This document shows, piece after piece, positions 9,999 to 17,862 of a DNA stretch of 64,000 nt; the first letter of the stretch is position 1, and each line of letters begins with the position of its first letter. Source of the DNA: Lachnospiraceae bacterium (GTDB lineage: Bacteria; Bacillota; Clostridia; Lachnospirales; Lachnospiraceae); the NCBI GenBank assembly GCA_017552985.1, contig JAFZNO010000134.1:62001-126000 (forward strand). Reading direction: 5' to 3'. The position numbers and the translations under genes are program-made. The notes beneath the pieces are model-generated. The model worked only from the letters and a program-made list of their open reading frames with translations. It was not told the origin of the DNA and made no database searches.

Positions 9999-10027
9999 TT
10001 GATTTTTCACCTAAAATCCCATATAAT
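9999..10027 (+). promoter_or_regulatory. Sigma-A promoter of the MoxR-VWA pair
   Basis: TTGATT (9999-10004), 17 bp, TATAAT (10022-10027), about 50 bases before the start of the AAA+ gene. Confidence 0.75.
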
Positions 10028-10079
10028 ATTTGTGTTTACTTAGAATGAAAAGGCCATCGGGCAGAAGTGAGAGGAAAAC

Positions 10080-10895
10080 ATGGATAATCAAAGCTTTCAG
10101 GGAACTCAGGAATACGTTGCAAGCCAGGAATTGATGGCGAGCGTAAACATAGCGATCGCGCTGAAAAAGCCTTTATTGATCAAGGGAGAGCCGGGCACGG
10201 GCAAGACCATGCTGGCGGAAGCGGTTGCAAAGAATCTTGGAAAAAGACTGATCATTTGGAACATTAAGTCAACCACTAAGGCCCAGGAAGGTCTTTACGT
10301 TTATGATACCATTCAGCGTCTGTATGATGGTCAGTTTGGCGTTGAGGGCGTGGATGACATTGCCAGATACATTAAGCTTGGTAAGTTGGGTGAGGCCTTT
10401 GACAGCGAGGACCAGGTGGTGCTTCTGATCGATGAGATCGATAAGGCAGACCTGGAATTTCCCAATGACCTTCTTTGGGAGTTAGACCAGATGGAGTTTT
10501 ATATCAATGAGACCAAGCGCACCGTAAAGGCAAAGCATCGTCCCATCGTGATCATCACTTCCAACGCGGAGAAGGAATTGCCTGACGCATTCCTTAGAAG
10601 ATGTATTTTCCATTACATTGATTTCCCTGACAAGGATCTGATGGAAGAGATCGTAAAGGTGCATTTTCCTCAGGTGGAAGAAAATCTTTTAAAGCAGGCC
10701 ATGGACGCATTTTATGAGATCCGCGCGATCCATGACATCCGCAAGAAGCCCAGCACCTCAGAGTTGATCGATTGGGTGAACGCCCTTCAGATCGGCGGCA
10801 TTTCCGCTGACAGGATCAAGGCGGAGCTTCCGTTCGTTGGCGTTGTCGTAAAGAAGGATGAGGATCTGGAACTCGTTAAACACGGAAACCATTAA
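10080..10895 (+). CDS. MoxR-family AAA+ ATPase
   Basis: A 271-residue AAA+ ATPase of the MoxR/CoxD type. Walker A is GEPGTGKT (about 36-43) and Walker B is VVLLIDEIDKAD (about 113-124). A sensor region IITSNAEKELPDAFLRRC follows, with its arginine pair. These ATPases work as chaperones, often with a partner that has a von Willebrand factor A (VWA) domain, to insert metals or remodel complexes. The partner is the next gene, 61 bases downstream. No metalloenzyme operon adjoins, so the client is unknown. Confidence 0.9.
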   Translation: MDNQSFQGTQEYVASQELMASVNIAIALKKPLLIKGEPGTGKTMLAEAVAKNLGKRLIIWNIKSTTKAQEGLYVYDTIQRLYDGQFGVEGVDDIARYIKLGKLGEAFDSEDQVVLLIDEIDKADLEFPNDLLWELDQMEFYINETKRTVKAKHRPIVIITSNAEKELPDAFLRRCIFHYIDFPDKDLMEEIVKVHFPQVEENLLKQAMDAFYEIRAIHDIRKKPSTSELIDWVNALQIGGISADRIKAELPFVGVVVKKDEDLELVKHGNH

Positions 10896-10956
10896 AGTAA
10901 CTCTAGGCTTACACAATATGTGTTCAAGGATTTACGATGAGGAGTGAGCGGATCAG

Positions 10957-12159
10957 GTGTTTACAAAATTCTTTGAAAGTTTAAGAAGTAAGGGACTTCA
11001 CGTGACGCTCGGAGAGTTCCTGACTTTGCAGGAGGCTCTGGACAAGGGGCTTTGCGGCAGTTCGCTGACACAGTTTTATTTTGTGTCTCGCATGATCCTG
11101 GTAAAGAGCGAAACGGATTACGATAAGTTTGACATGGCATTCGACGAGTGCTTTAAACCGGCCCAGAAGGAGACGGAGGTTGGCGCGCAGATGCTCAGGT
11201 GGCTGGACAAGTCTGACATGTTGGAACTGGCGCATGAGGAAGCCAGGGCGCACTTAAACCAGATGGAAGACATCCAGATTGACAAAGAGATGGTGGAAGA
11301 GACCTTCAAGCAACGCCTTCGTGATCAGAATGAAGAGCACAATGGCGGAAGCTTTTGGATCGGAACCATGGGTAAAACTTCCTTCGGCAACATGGGAGGA
11401 AACGTGGGCGGCGTTCGCGTGGGCGGACAGACGGGCTATCAATCGGCGTTTTCCGTTGTGGGCGCAAGAAAATATAGGGATTTTAGGGATGACAGGGTAC
11501 TGGACAACCGTCAGTTCCAGCTTGCTTTTAGAAAACTGCGTCAATTCTCTTCCAGACTTGACATTCCCGAGACGGAGCTGGATATTGACGGCACCGTAGA
11601 TAAGACGTGTAACAATGGCGGCTGCCTTCAGATCGTCATGAAAAAGCCGAGGAAGAATGCGGTAAAACTGCTTCTTTTGATGGATTCCGGCGGTACCATG
11701 ATCCCCTTTAGCAGCCTGCTGAACGATCTTTTTCAGGCGGTACACAAATCCAATCACTACAAGGACGTAAAGACCTATTATTTCCATAACTGCATTTACA
11801 GTAAGGTCTACAAAACCCCGGAATGTGAGAACGGTGACTGGGTAGACACGGAGTGGATGTTCCGCAACGTGGACAGTGATTATAAGGTGATCATCGTTGG
11901 AGATGCCGCAATGGCGCCTGAAGAATTGTATTCAGATACGGGTAATTACAGGGGACCGAATGGCGGATTGTCCGGATGGCAGTGGCTGAATCAGATCAAA
12001 CGTCATTATAAGAAAGTCGTATGGCTGAACCCTAAGATGGCTCCTGGCAGGGCGCCCTGGAGAGAGGCGGAAACGGCGATCAAGGAACTGTTCCCGATGT
12101 ACAAACTGACCGTGGACGGCTTAAATCAGGCGATGGTAAAGCTCATGGTCAATCGATAG
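10957..12159 (+). CDS. CoxE-like VWA-domain protein, partner of the MoxR ATPase
   Basis: A 400-residue protein with an alpha-helical N-terminal part, a glycine-rich stretch around 135-165, and a C-terminal VWA domain. The metal-site (MIDAS) motif, normally DxSxS, reads DSGGTM here (Asp near 242), so the first serine position is Gly and the second is Thr-like. Metal binding may be altered or the motif may be a family variant. Pairing with MoxR is standard for the CoxD/CoxE-like module. Start is GTG with GGAG 12 bases upstream; no in-frame ATG is close. Transcription probably stops at a hairpin inside the tail of the convergent gene. Confidence 0.85.
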   Translation: MFTKFFESLRSKGLHVTLGEFLTLQEALDKGLCGSSLTQFYFVSRMILVKSETDYDKFDMAFDECFKPAQKETEVGAQMLRWLDKSDMLELAHEEARAHLNQMEDIQIDKEMVEETFKQRLRDQNEEHNGGSFWIGTMGKTSFGNMGGNVGGVRVGGQTGYQSAFSVVGARKYRDFRDDRVLDNRQFQLAFRKLRQFSSRLDIPETELDIDGTVDKTCNNGGCLQIVMKKPRKNAVKLLLLMDSGGTMIPFSSLLNDLFQAVHKSNHYKDVKTYYFHNCIYSKVYKTPECENGDWVDTEWMFRNVDSDYKVIIVGDAAMAPEELYSDTGNYRGPNGGLSGWQWLNQIKRHYKKVVWLNPKMAPGRAPWREAETAIKELFPMYKLTVDGLNQAMVKLMVNR

Positions 12160-12181
12160 GTTTGAAGGATTATTTCAATGG

Positions 12182-12985
12182 TTAAGGAGCAATGAAGCGT
12201 TCATCCAAACGGACGTAACTCATTGCTCTTTTTTCAAAAGCATTTAGCTTGGATGAGGATGAAGTTTTAACAAAAACAACGTAATAGTGGAACTGATGGT
12301 CAAAAACGTACGTGGCGGTAAAGGATGACACATAACGTGAAGCAAATTTCACGCAATCTTCCTTACTGAGGCATAAGGAATTAAAGATGGCGATGGATTC
12401 CCCGGTCATTAAGGATCCGATGTCATTTACGAATTCCGCGGACGTGATCTGCGGATAATTATTTTCTGCTAGGAATAAATCGACGTAGATCAATTGAAAT
12501 TGCTCCGTTGCCTTGTGAATGTAAGAAAATGCGTCGTCGTGAAGCAGGAGAAAATTTTGATATAAGGGATCGTCAATAAAGTATTTCTTTGCGATTTTGA
12601 TCATGGTTTCAGAGTATTCCACTCCGGTGATCTTACAGTCTTTTGAGGAAAGTGCAAGGAAGCGGGGAATGGAACAACCGGCGCATCCAAGGACCAGCGC
12701 GCTTTCCAAGAGGGAAAACTTTGGAAAAAAGCTTTCCGTAAGGCGCTGGACGGCAAAGTAGATTGGCTGAAGGCGTAAATGCTTATTCAAAAAGATGGCA
12801 GAATAACTGTAGGAAGACCCACGCTGAAACTCAAGACGTCTTACGTCAAACAGTGGGAGAAAAGGGGTTTTGCGGTCGACTACTTCGAAAGTAACGGAGG
12901 AATCGAGATCATCCTGAAAGGATTCCACCAGGATTGCCTTTTGTAATTTTGAAAATTCAGATGCCAGAAAATCGAGGAAACTCAT
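12182..12985 (-). CDS. Spermidine-synthase-like / SAM-binding fold protein
   Basis: A 267-residue protein with a Rossmann-like methyltransferase fold. The nucleotide-binding loop is LVLGCAGCSIPRFLAL (about 97-112). It is followed by an acidic strand end GVEYSETMIKIA (about 126-137) and LIYVDLFLAENNYPQ (about 168-182). The layout resembles polyamine aminopropyltransferase-like proteins, which share the fold, but the aminopropyl-transfer aspartates cannot be assigned with confidence. It could equally be a methyltransferase. A clean CGGAGGG ribosome site precedes the ATG. The neighbours give no functional clue. Confidence 0.6.
   Translation of the reverse strand: MSFLDFLASEFSKLQKAILVESFQDDLDSSVTFEVVDRKTPFLPLFDVRRLEFQRGSSYSYSAIFLNKHLRLQPIYFAVQRLTESFFPKFSLLESALVLGCAGCSIPRFLALSSKDCKITGVEYSETMIKIAKKYFIDDPLYQNFLLLHDDAFSYIHKATEQFQLIYVDLFLAENNYPQITSAEFVNDIGSLMTGESIAIFNSLCLSKEDCVKFASRYVSSFTATYVFDHQFHYYVVFVKTSSSSKLNAFEKRAMSYVRLDERFIAP
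12187..12235 (+). terminator. Terminator of the VWA gene, inside the convergent gene
   Basis: GAGCAATGA (12187-12195) pairs with TCATTGCTC (12220-12228) and is followed by TTTTTTC. It lies inside the last codons of the minus-strand gene ending at 12182. Confidence 0.6.
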
Positions 12986-13180
12986 AATTGCCCTCCGAGG
13001 AAATTATTTGCCCGCGCGAAAGAATGTTTATAGTTCCATTTTATCATGTTTTCTTAAAACTGAAAAAAATTTTTTCTTGATTATACGTTTTCTCTTTTTG
13101 AATCGTAATATCAGTAGAATGCATTCAAGGAGATCAGTAACGAATGAAAAATGAGCAGTTGGAATGAAATCAAAAATAAC

Positions 13181-13209
13181 TTGACAAAGCAGCATATTTG
13201 ATTTACTAT
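13181..13209 (+). promoter_or_regulatory. Sigma-A promoter of the tyrS leader
   Basis: Consensus TTGACA (13181-13186), 17 bp, TACTAT (13204-13209). It is placed just before the T-box leader. Between 12986 and 13180 I see no gene, only AT-rich sequence holding the start region of the minus-strand gene. Confidence 0.75.
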
Positions 13210-13214
13210 CACAA

Positions 13215-13490
13215 TATCATATTTCAATGCGATGAAGAGAAAGAGTACCAAGAGGAAGCTTTTGACAGAGAGTTGCCGGCAGGTGAGAGGCGCGGAAAGT
13301 CTTTTGGGAATACGTCTCGGAGCAGCAAACCCAAACCTGATCACAGGGAGTAGGCTTTGACGGTGGTCCCCGATATCGGACAAGAGTATTGATGGATACT
13401 CGCTGAGCCGTGCGTTGTGAGGCGTGCGGGAACGAAGGTGGTAACGTGAGTGAGGGCTCACCCTTTTGAAAGAGGGTGAGCTTTATTTAT
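13215..13490 (+). promoter_or_regulatory. T-box riboswitch, tyrosine (UAC specifier)
   Basis: This leader of about 270 bases senses uncharged tRNA-Tyr and controls tyrS by antitermination. Visible elements in order: stem I with the AGAGAG region; GGTGAGAG; the specifier loop GGGAATACGTCTCGGAGC with TAC at 13311-13313; the T-box core AAGGTGGTAACGTG (13435-13448), which should pair with the free tRNA acceptor end; and the terminator GCTCACCCT...AGGGTGAGC (13456-13481) followed by TTTATTT. The UAC codon agrees with the downstream tyrosyl-tRNA synthetase. It fills most of the gene-free stretch 12986-13578. Confidence 0.93.
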
Positions 13491-13578
13491 TTTAAACTCT
13501 CCCTTGTAATCCTTCAAATCATGGGACGGCGTTGCAACCGTCAAATAGTAGCCGAAGGGCGGAAAGAGAGGAAAAGAA

Positions 13579-14802
13579 ATGACGATTTTTGACGAACTCA
13601 AAGCCAGAGGACTTTTGGCACAGCTCACGGATGAAGAAGAGATCAAGGAGCTGATCAACAATGGAAAGGCCGTGTTTTACATTGGCTTTGACCCGACTGC
13701 AGATAGTCTGCACGTGGGACATTTTATGGCACTTTGCCTGATGAAGAGACTTCAGATGGCCGGGAACCGTCCCATCGCCCTGATTGGCGGCGGTACCGCA
13801 ATGATTGGCGATCCTTCCGGAAGAAGTGACATGCGCACGATGATGACCGTGGAGCAGATCGATCACAACTGTGAATGCTTTAAGAAGCAGATGAGCCGTT
13901 TTATCGAGTTTGGCGAAGGCAAGGCCATGATGGTAAACAATGCCGATTGGCTCAGGGGTCTAAACTACATTGAGTTTTTGCGCGAGGTGGGCGCTCATTT
14001 CTCTGTCAACAGAATGCTGACGGCTGAATGCTACAAGCAGAGAATGGAAAAGGGACTGAGCTTCCTGGAATTCAACTACATGATCATGCAGAGCTACGAT
14101 TTCCTGGAGCTCTACAAGCGTTACGGCTGTAACATGCAGTTCGGCGGCGACGATCAGTGGAGCAACATGCTTGGCGGTACGGAACTGATCCGCAGAAAGT
14201 TAGGGAAAAATGCCTGCGCCATGACCATCACGCTGCTCTTGAATTCTGAGGGAAAGAAGATGGGCAAGACCCAGAAGGGGGCCGTATGGCTGGATCCCGA
14301 GAAGACTTCTCCCTTCGAGTTTTACCAGTACTGGAGAAACGTTGGCGATGCCGACGTGCTTAAGTGTCTGCGCATGCTGACTTTCCTTCCCCTGGAGCAG
14401 ATTGATGAGATGGATCATTGGGAGGGCAGCCAGCTCAATCAGGCAAAGGAAATCCTGGCATTTGAACTGACCAAGCTTGTTCATGGTGAGGAAGAAGCCA
14501 TGAAGGCGCAGGAAAGCGCCAAGGCTTTATTTGCAGGCGGCGGAGATGATGCAAACATGCCGACCTACGAACTGAAGGATGAAGATTTCCTGAACGGAAA
14601 GATTGATATCCTTGGAGTTCTTGCAAGCTCCGGGCTTTGCGCATCCAGAAGTGAGGCAAGACGTGCCGTTGAGCAGGGCGGCGTTACCGTTGACGGGGAA
14701 AAAGTTACGGACGTTAAGCTGAGCTTTGATCCCGGGCAGTTTGCAGGCGATGGAATCGTCATAAAACGCGGTAAAAAGAGCTTTAAGCGCATTGTAAAAT
14801 AA
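13579..14802 (+). CDS. tyrS: Tyrosyl-tRNA synthetase
   Basis: Charges tRNA-Tyr with tyrosine. It is a class I synthetase: the HIGH-type motif is HVGHF (about 45-49) and the KMSKS-type loop is KMGKT (about 227-231). The C-terminal S4 RNA-binding domain occupies about 340-405. The length of 407 residues fits the family. GAGAGGAAAAG precedes the ATG. Expression is governed by the T-box leader directly upstream, and a strong terminator follows. Confidence 0.98.
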   Translation: MTIFDELKARGLLAQLTDEEEIKELINNGKAVFYIGFDPTADSLHVGHFMALCLMKRLQMAGNRPIALIGGGTAMIGDPSGRSDMRTMMTVEQIDHNCECFKKQMSRFIEFGEGKAMMVNNADWLRGLNYIEFLREVGAHFSVNRMLTAECYKQRMEKGLSFLEFNYMIMQSYDFLELYKRYGCNMQFGGDDQWSNMLGGTELIRRKLGKNACAMTITLLLNSEGKKMGKTQKGAVWLDPEKTSPFEFYQYWRNVGDADVLKCLRMLTFLPLEQIDEMDHWEGSQLNQAKEILAFELTKLVHGEEEAMKAQESAKALFAGGGDDANMPTYELKDEDFLNGKIDILGVLASSGLCASRSEARRAVEQGGVTVDGEKVTDVKLSFDPGQFAGDGIVIKRGKKSFKRIVK

Positions 14803-14818
14803 ATAACGTAAAACATTT

Positions 14819-14852
14819 GAAAGGGCCGTATCCGGAAGGATGCGGCCTTTTT
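14819..14852 (+). terminator. Terminator after tyrS
   Basis: AAGGGCCGTATCC pairs with GGATGCGGCCTTTT (with G-U pairs) around a GGAA tetraloop and runs into a T tract. Confidence 0.9.
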
Positions 14853-14877
14853 GACGCGTTATGGGGCGGTTCCTTAC

Positions 14878-14904
14878 ATAAAATTCTTGTGACTTGCATA
14901 TGTT
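14878..14904 (+). promoter_or_regulatory. Candidate sigma-E (mother-cell) promoter of spoIVA
   Basis: ATA (14878-14880), 16 bp, CATATGTT (14897-14904). This matches the short sporulation sigma-E consensus ATA-N16-CATANNNT. It is placed about 32 bases before the spoIVA start and right after the tyrS terminator. Confidence 0.5.
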
Positions 14905-14936
14905 TGTAACAGCAATTGCGGGAGGATGATAAAAAG

Positions 14937-16418
14937 ATGACAGAAATTCAAAAGGCATATGATCTGTATCGTGACATTAAAGAAAGATGTAATGGGGAGA
15001 TCTACATAGGCGTTTTAGGACCGGTGCGAACGGGGAAATCAACGTTTATCAGCAGATTTATGGAAGAAATGGTGTTCCCAAACATGGAAGACGGTGCGGA
15101 AAAGATCAGGGCAACGGATGAATTGCCGCAAAGCGCGGCAGGGAAAACCATTACGACGACTGAACCAAAGTTTGTGCCCAAGGAGGCGGCAACCATACGA
15201 CTCGGGGATGACGTTACGGCAAAGGTTAGACTGATCGATTGCGTCGGATACATGGTGGACGGTGCTGCCGGGCATTTGGAGAATGATGAGGAACGGATGG
15301 TAAAAACGCCGTGGTTCGATAACCCCATTCCATTTAGCAAAGCTGCTGAGATTGGTACGGATAAGGTTATGAAAGACCACTCGACGATAGGATTGGTGAT
15401 CACGACGGACGGAAGCATCGGTGAATTGCCGAGAGACGCTTATCTGGAAGCAGAAGAAAAGACGATAACGGCGCTTAAGGAAACGGGTAAGCCCTTTTTG
15501 GTGCTCGTGAATAGCAGAAAACCTTATTCTGAAGAGGCCAAAAACGTTGCATCAAGGATAGCAGATGAATATGGAGTTATGACCATGGCGGTCAACTGCC
15601 AGCAACTGAGGAAAGATGACGTTACGAGGGTCTTGGAGCAGATTTTGTATGAATTTCCAGTATCTTCCGTGGAGTTTTATTGCCCTGGGTGGATGAGATC
15701 GCTGGATGATCAGGACAAAATAAGTGTTGACTTGATTGGTAAAATAAAAGAATTGGGAGACAAATCTGCAAAAATAAGGGACGTGGCTGAAAATATCGAT
15801 ATAATAGGGAGCGATTTCCTTAGAAGATATAGGATTGAAAGCCTGGGATTATCCGATGGAGTCATTAAAATCGAACTTGATCCAAAGGAAGAATGCTTTT
15901 ACAATGCATTGACCAATGCGGTTGGCGAAACGGTCGGAGACTCAGATCAGCTGATGATCCGGTTAAAGCAATATGGTGAGATGAAAGAGGAATACGACAA
16001 AATAAAAGATGCCTTGGACAGCGTTAAGGCCGGCGGGTATGGCGTGGTAATTCCCCAAAGAGAGGAAATTACTTTGGAAGAGCCGGAAATCATTCATCAG
16101 GGAAACAAATTTGGCGTAAAAATAAAAGCAATCAGTCCATCGATTCACATGATCAGGACGAACGTTGTGACGGAGATTGCTCCCATTGTTGGAACAAAGG
16201 AACAGGCGGAGGATTTGATCGCGTTTATTAAAAATTCGAGCACGTCGGAGGGGATGTGGGGGACCAACGTGTTTGGAAAATCTGTTGAGCAGATGGTCAA
16301 CGACGGCATAAATGCCAAGATTTCGGGAATCGGGCCGGAGAGCCAGGAAAAACTACAGGATTGCATGCAAAAGATCGTAAATGAATCAAATGGCGGCATG
16401 GTTTGCATCATTATATAA
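14937..16418 (+). CDS. spoIVA: Stage IV sporulation protein A (spore coat anchor ATPase)
   Basis: SpoIVA polymerises on the forespore surface using ATP and forms the basement layer of the coat. The N-terminal P-loop GPVRTGKS lies at about 28-35, with the family signature GEIYIGVLGPVRTGKSTFI. The product of 493 residues from this ATG almost equals the 492 of the Bacillus subtilis protein. An earlier in-frame TTG at 14916 is rejected because the GGGAGG ribosome site (14920-14925) would lie inside the gene. Its presence implies an endospore former. A candidate sigma-E promoter lies upstream. Confidence 0.96.
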   Translation: MTEIQKAYDLYRDIKERCNGEIYIGVLGPVRTGKSTFISRFMEEMVFPNMEDGAEKIRATDELPQSAAGKTITTTEPKFVPKEAATIRLGDDVTAKVRLIDCVGYMVDGAAGHLENDEERMVKTPWFDNPIPFSKAAEIGTDKVMKDHSTIGLVITTDGSIGELPRDAYLEAEEKTITALKETGKPFLVLVNSRKPYSEEAKNVASRIADEYGVMTMAVNCQQLRKDDVTRVLEQILYEFPVSSVEFYCPGWMRSLDDQDKISVDLIGKIKELGDKSAKIRDVAENIDIIGSDFLRRYRIESLGLSDGVIKIELDPKEECFYNALTNAVGETVGDSDQLMIRLKQYGEMKEEYDKIKDALDSVKAGGYGVVIPQREEITLEEPEIIHQGNKFGVKIKAISPSIHMIRTNVVTEIAPIVGTKEQAEDLIAFIKNSSTSEGMWGTNVFGKSVEQMVNDGINAKISGIGPESQEKLQDCMQKIVNESNGGMVCIII

Positions 16419-16444
16419 AACATACAAAATTTATTGTAAAAGAA

Positions 16445-16473
16445 TTGATTTTACGTAAAAATTTCTGTATACT
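16445..16473 (+). promoter_or_regulatory. Sigma-A promoter of punA with a palindrome in the spacer
   Basis: TTGATT (16445-16450), 17 bp, TATACT (16468-16473). The perfect palindrome TTTTACGTAAAA (16449-16460) overlaps the -35 end and spacer and could be an operator for an unknown regulator. Confidence 0.7.
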
Positions 16474-16520
16474 TTACTACTGTAGGACAAATTGAATAAA
16501 AACAAAGGAGCATCTTTTGA

Positions 16521-17363
16521 ATGGCAACGAAAACGGAACTGAAACTGGAAAAAGCAGTGTTACAAGTGAAGGAAAGAACGAAATTTCAGCCTCTGGTTGC
16601 ATTGGTATTAGGCTCTGGACTTGGTGATTTTGCAAAGAATTTACGGGTTGAATGCACGATTCCCTATTCTGAAATTGAAGGTTTTCCCGTTTCGACCGTG
16701 GCGGGGCATGACGGCAGGTTCATTTTTGGCTGGCTGGATCAAGTTCCCGTTGTTTGCATGAAGGGACGGGTGCATTTCTATGAAGGTTATGAAGTGAGCG
16801 ACGTGGTCATGCCCATCCGCCTGATGAAGCGTCTGGGAGCTAAGTTTCTGTTCTTGACGAATGCGGCAGGTGGCTTAAATGAGAAATTTCAGCCAGGCGA
16901 CCTGATGATGATCCGCGATCATATTTCATTTTTTGTGCCCAATCCGTTAATTGGTCCCAATCCGGAATCCCTGGGAACGAGATTTCCTGACATGTCCAAC
17001 GTCTATGACCGGGATCTGCAGGACGTGATCTGGGAGGTTGCTTCCCAAGAGGGCATCAGAATACAAAAGGGCGTATATACGCAGCTGACGGGACCTTCTT
17101 ACGAATCCCCCGCTGAGATCAAGGCACTTAGGGCGCTGGGAACGGATGCGGTTGGAATGAGCACGGTTGTTGAGGCCATTGCCGCAAATCACGCCGGCAT
17201 GAAAATCTGTGGCATCTCCTGCATCAGTAATCTGGCCGCAGGTATGTCAATAGTGGCACTGAACCACAAAGAGGTACAGGAAACCGCAGATCGCGCTGCG
17301 GCGAAGTTTACGGCGCTTGTTTCTGGCGTAATCCGTAAGATGGGAGAGATCGAGGGAATATGA
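16521..17363 (+). CDS. punA: Purine-nucleoside phosphorylase (trimeric type)
   Basis: Splits inosine, guanosine and related nucleosides with phosphate into base and (deoxy)ribose 1-phosphate. The phosphate loop VLGSGLGDFA lies at about 28-37. The family markers follow: GRVHFYEGY, LTNAAGGLN and the purine-binding GPSYESPAEI...GTDAVGMSTVVEAI. The 280-residue length is typical of the trimeric class. It overlaps cdd by four bases (ATGA), so the two are translationally coupled, and a base permease follows: a nucleoside salvage unit. Confidence 0.95.
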   Translation: MATKTELKLEKAVLQVKERTKFQPLVALVLGSGLGDFAKNLRVECTIPYSEIEGFPVSTVAGHDGRFIFGWLDQVPVVCMKGRVHFYEGYEVSDVVMPIRLMKRLGAKFLFLTNAAGGLNEKFQPGDLMMIRDHISFFVPNPLIGPNPESLGTRFPDMSNVYDRDLQDVIWEVASQEGIRIQKGVYTQLTGPSYESPAEIKALRALGTDAVGMSTVVEAIAANHAGMKICGISCISNLAAGMSIVALNHKEVQETADRAAAKFTALVSGVIRKMGEIEGI

Positions 17364-17785
17364 TAAAAATGGATTTTGACGTACAAAAGCTGATCCTGCA
17401 GGCGCTTGGAGCACGGACCAAAGCATATGCGCCTTATTCCGGTTACAACGTTGGGGCAGCGCTGCTTTCTGAACAGGGAAGGGCATATCCTGGCTGCAAC
17501 GTGGAAAACGCATCTTACGGCGCGACGATCTGTGCGGAGAGAGTTGCTTTTCTTCGGGCCGTTCAGGAGGGAGAGCGTGATTTTAAGGCAATTGCGATCG
17601 TAGGCGGCAAGGCGAATCAGAAACCAGATTCCTATGCATTCCCGTGCGGCCTTTGCAGACAGGTGATGAGCGAATTTTGCAAGGATGATTTTGTAATCAT
17701 CGTGGCAAAAACTTTGGAAGATTATAAGGTTTGTACCCTGGGTGAATTGTTGCCGCATGGTTTTGGAAGTGCGCAGTTAAAGTAA
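17360..17785 (+). CDS. cdd: Cytidine deaminase
   Basis: Deaminates cytidine and deoxycytidine to (deoxy)uridine. The zinc site is complete: Cys58-Ala-Glu60 within ATICAERVAF, where Glu is the proton shuttle, and Cys96 and Cys99 in PCGLCRQ. The substrate motif CNVENASYG is present. The 141-residue length is normal for the tetrameric type. It starts inside the punA stop. An alternative ATG lies three codons in; I keep the first. Confidence 0.96.
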   Translation: MIKMDFDVQKLILQALGARTKAYAPYSGYNVGAALLSEQGRAYPGCNVENASYGATICAERVAFLRAVQEGERDFKAIAIVGGKANQKPDSYAFPCGLCRQVMSEFCKDDFVIIVAKTLEDYKVCTLGELLPHGFGSAQLK

Positions 17786-17862
17786 TGGGACGTAATTTGC
17801 CTAGAGCAAATTCATCATAAGAAAGGTTCTCTAATCAAAATAATACTTTAGGAGGAAAGAAC

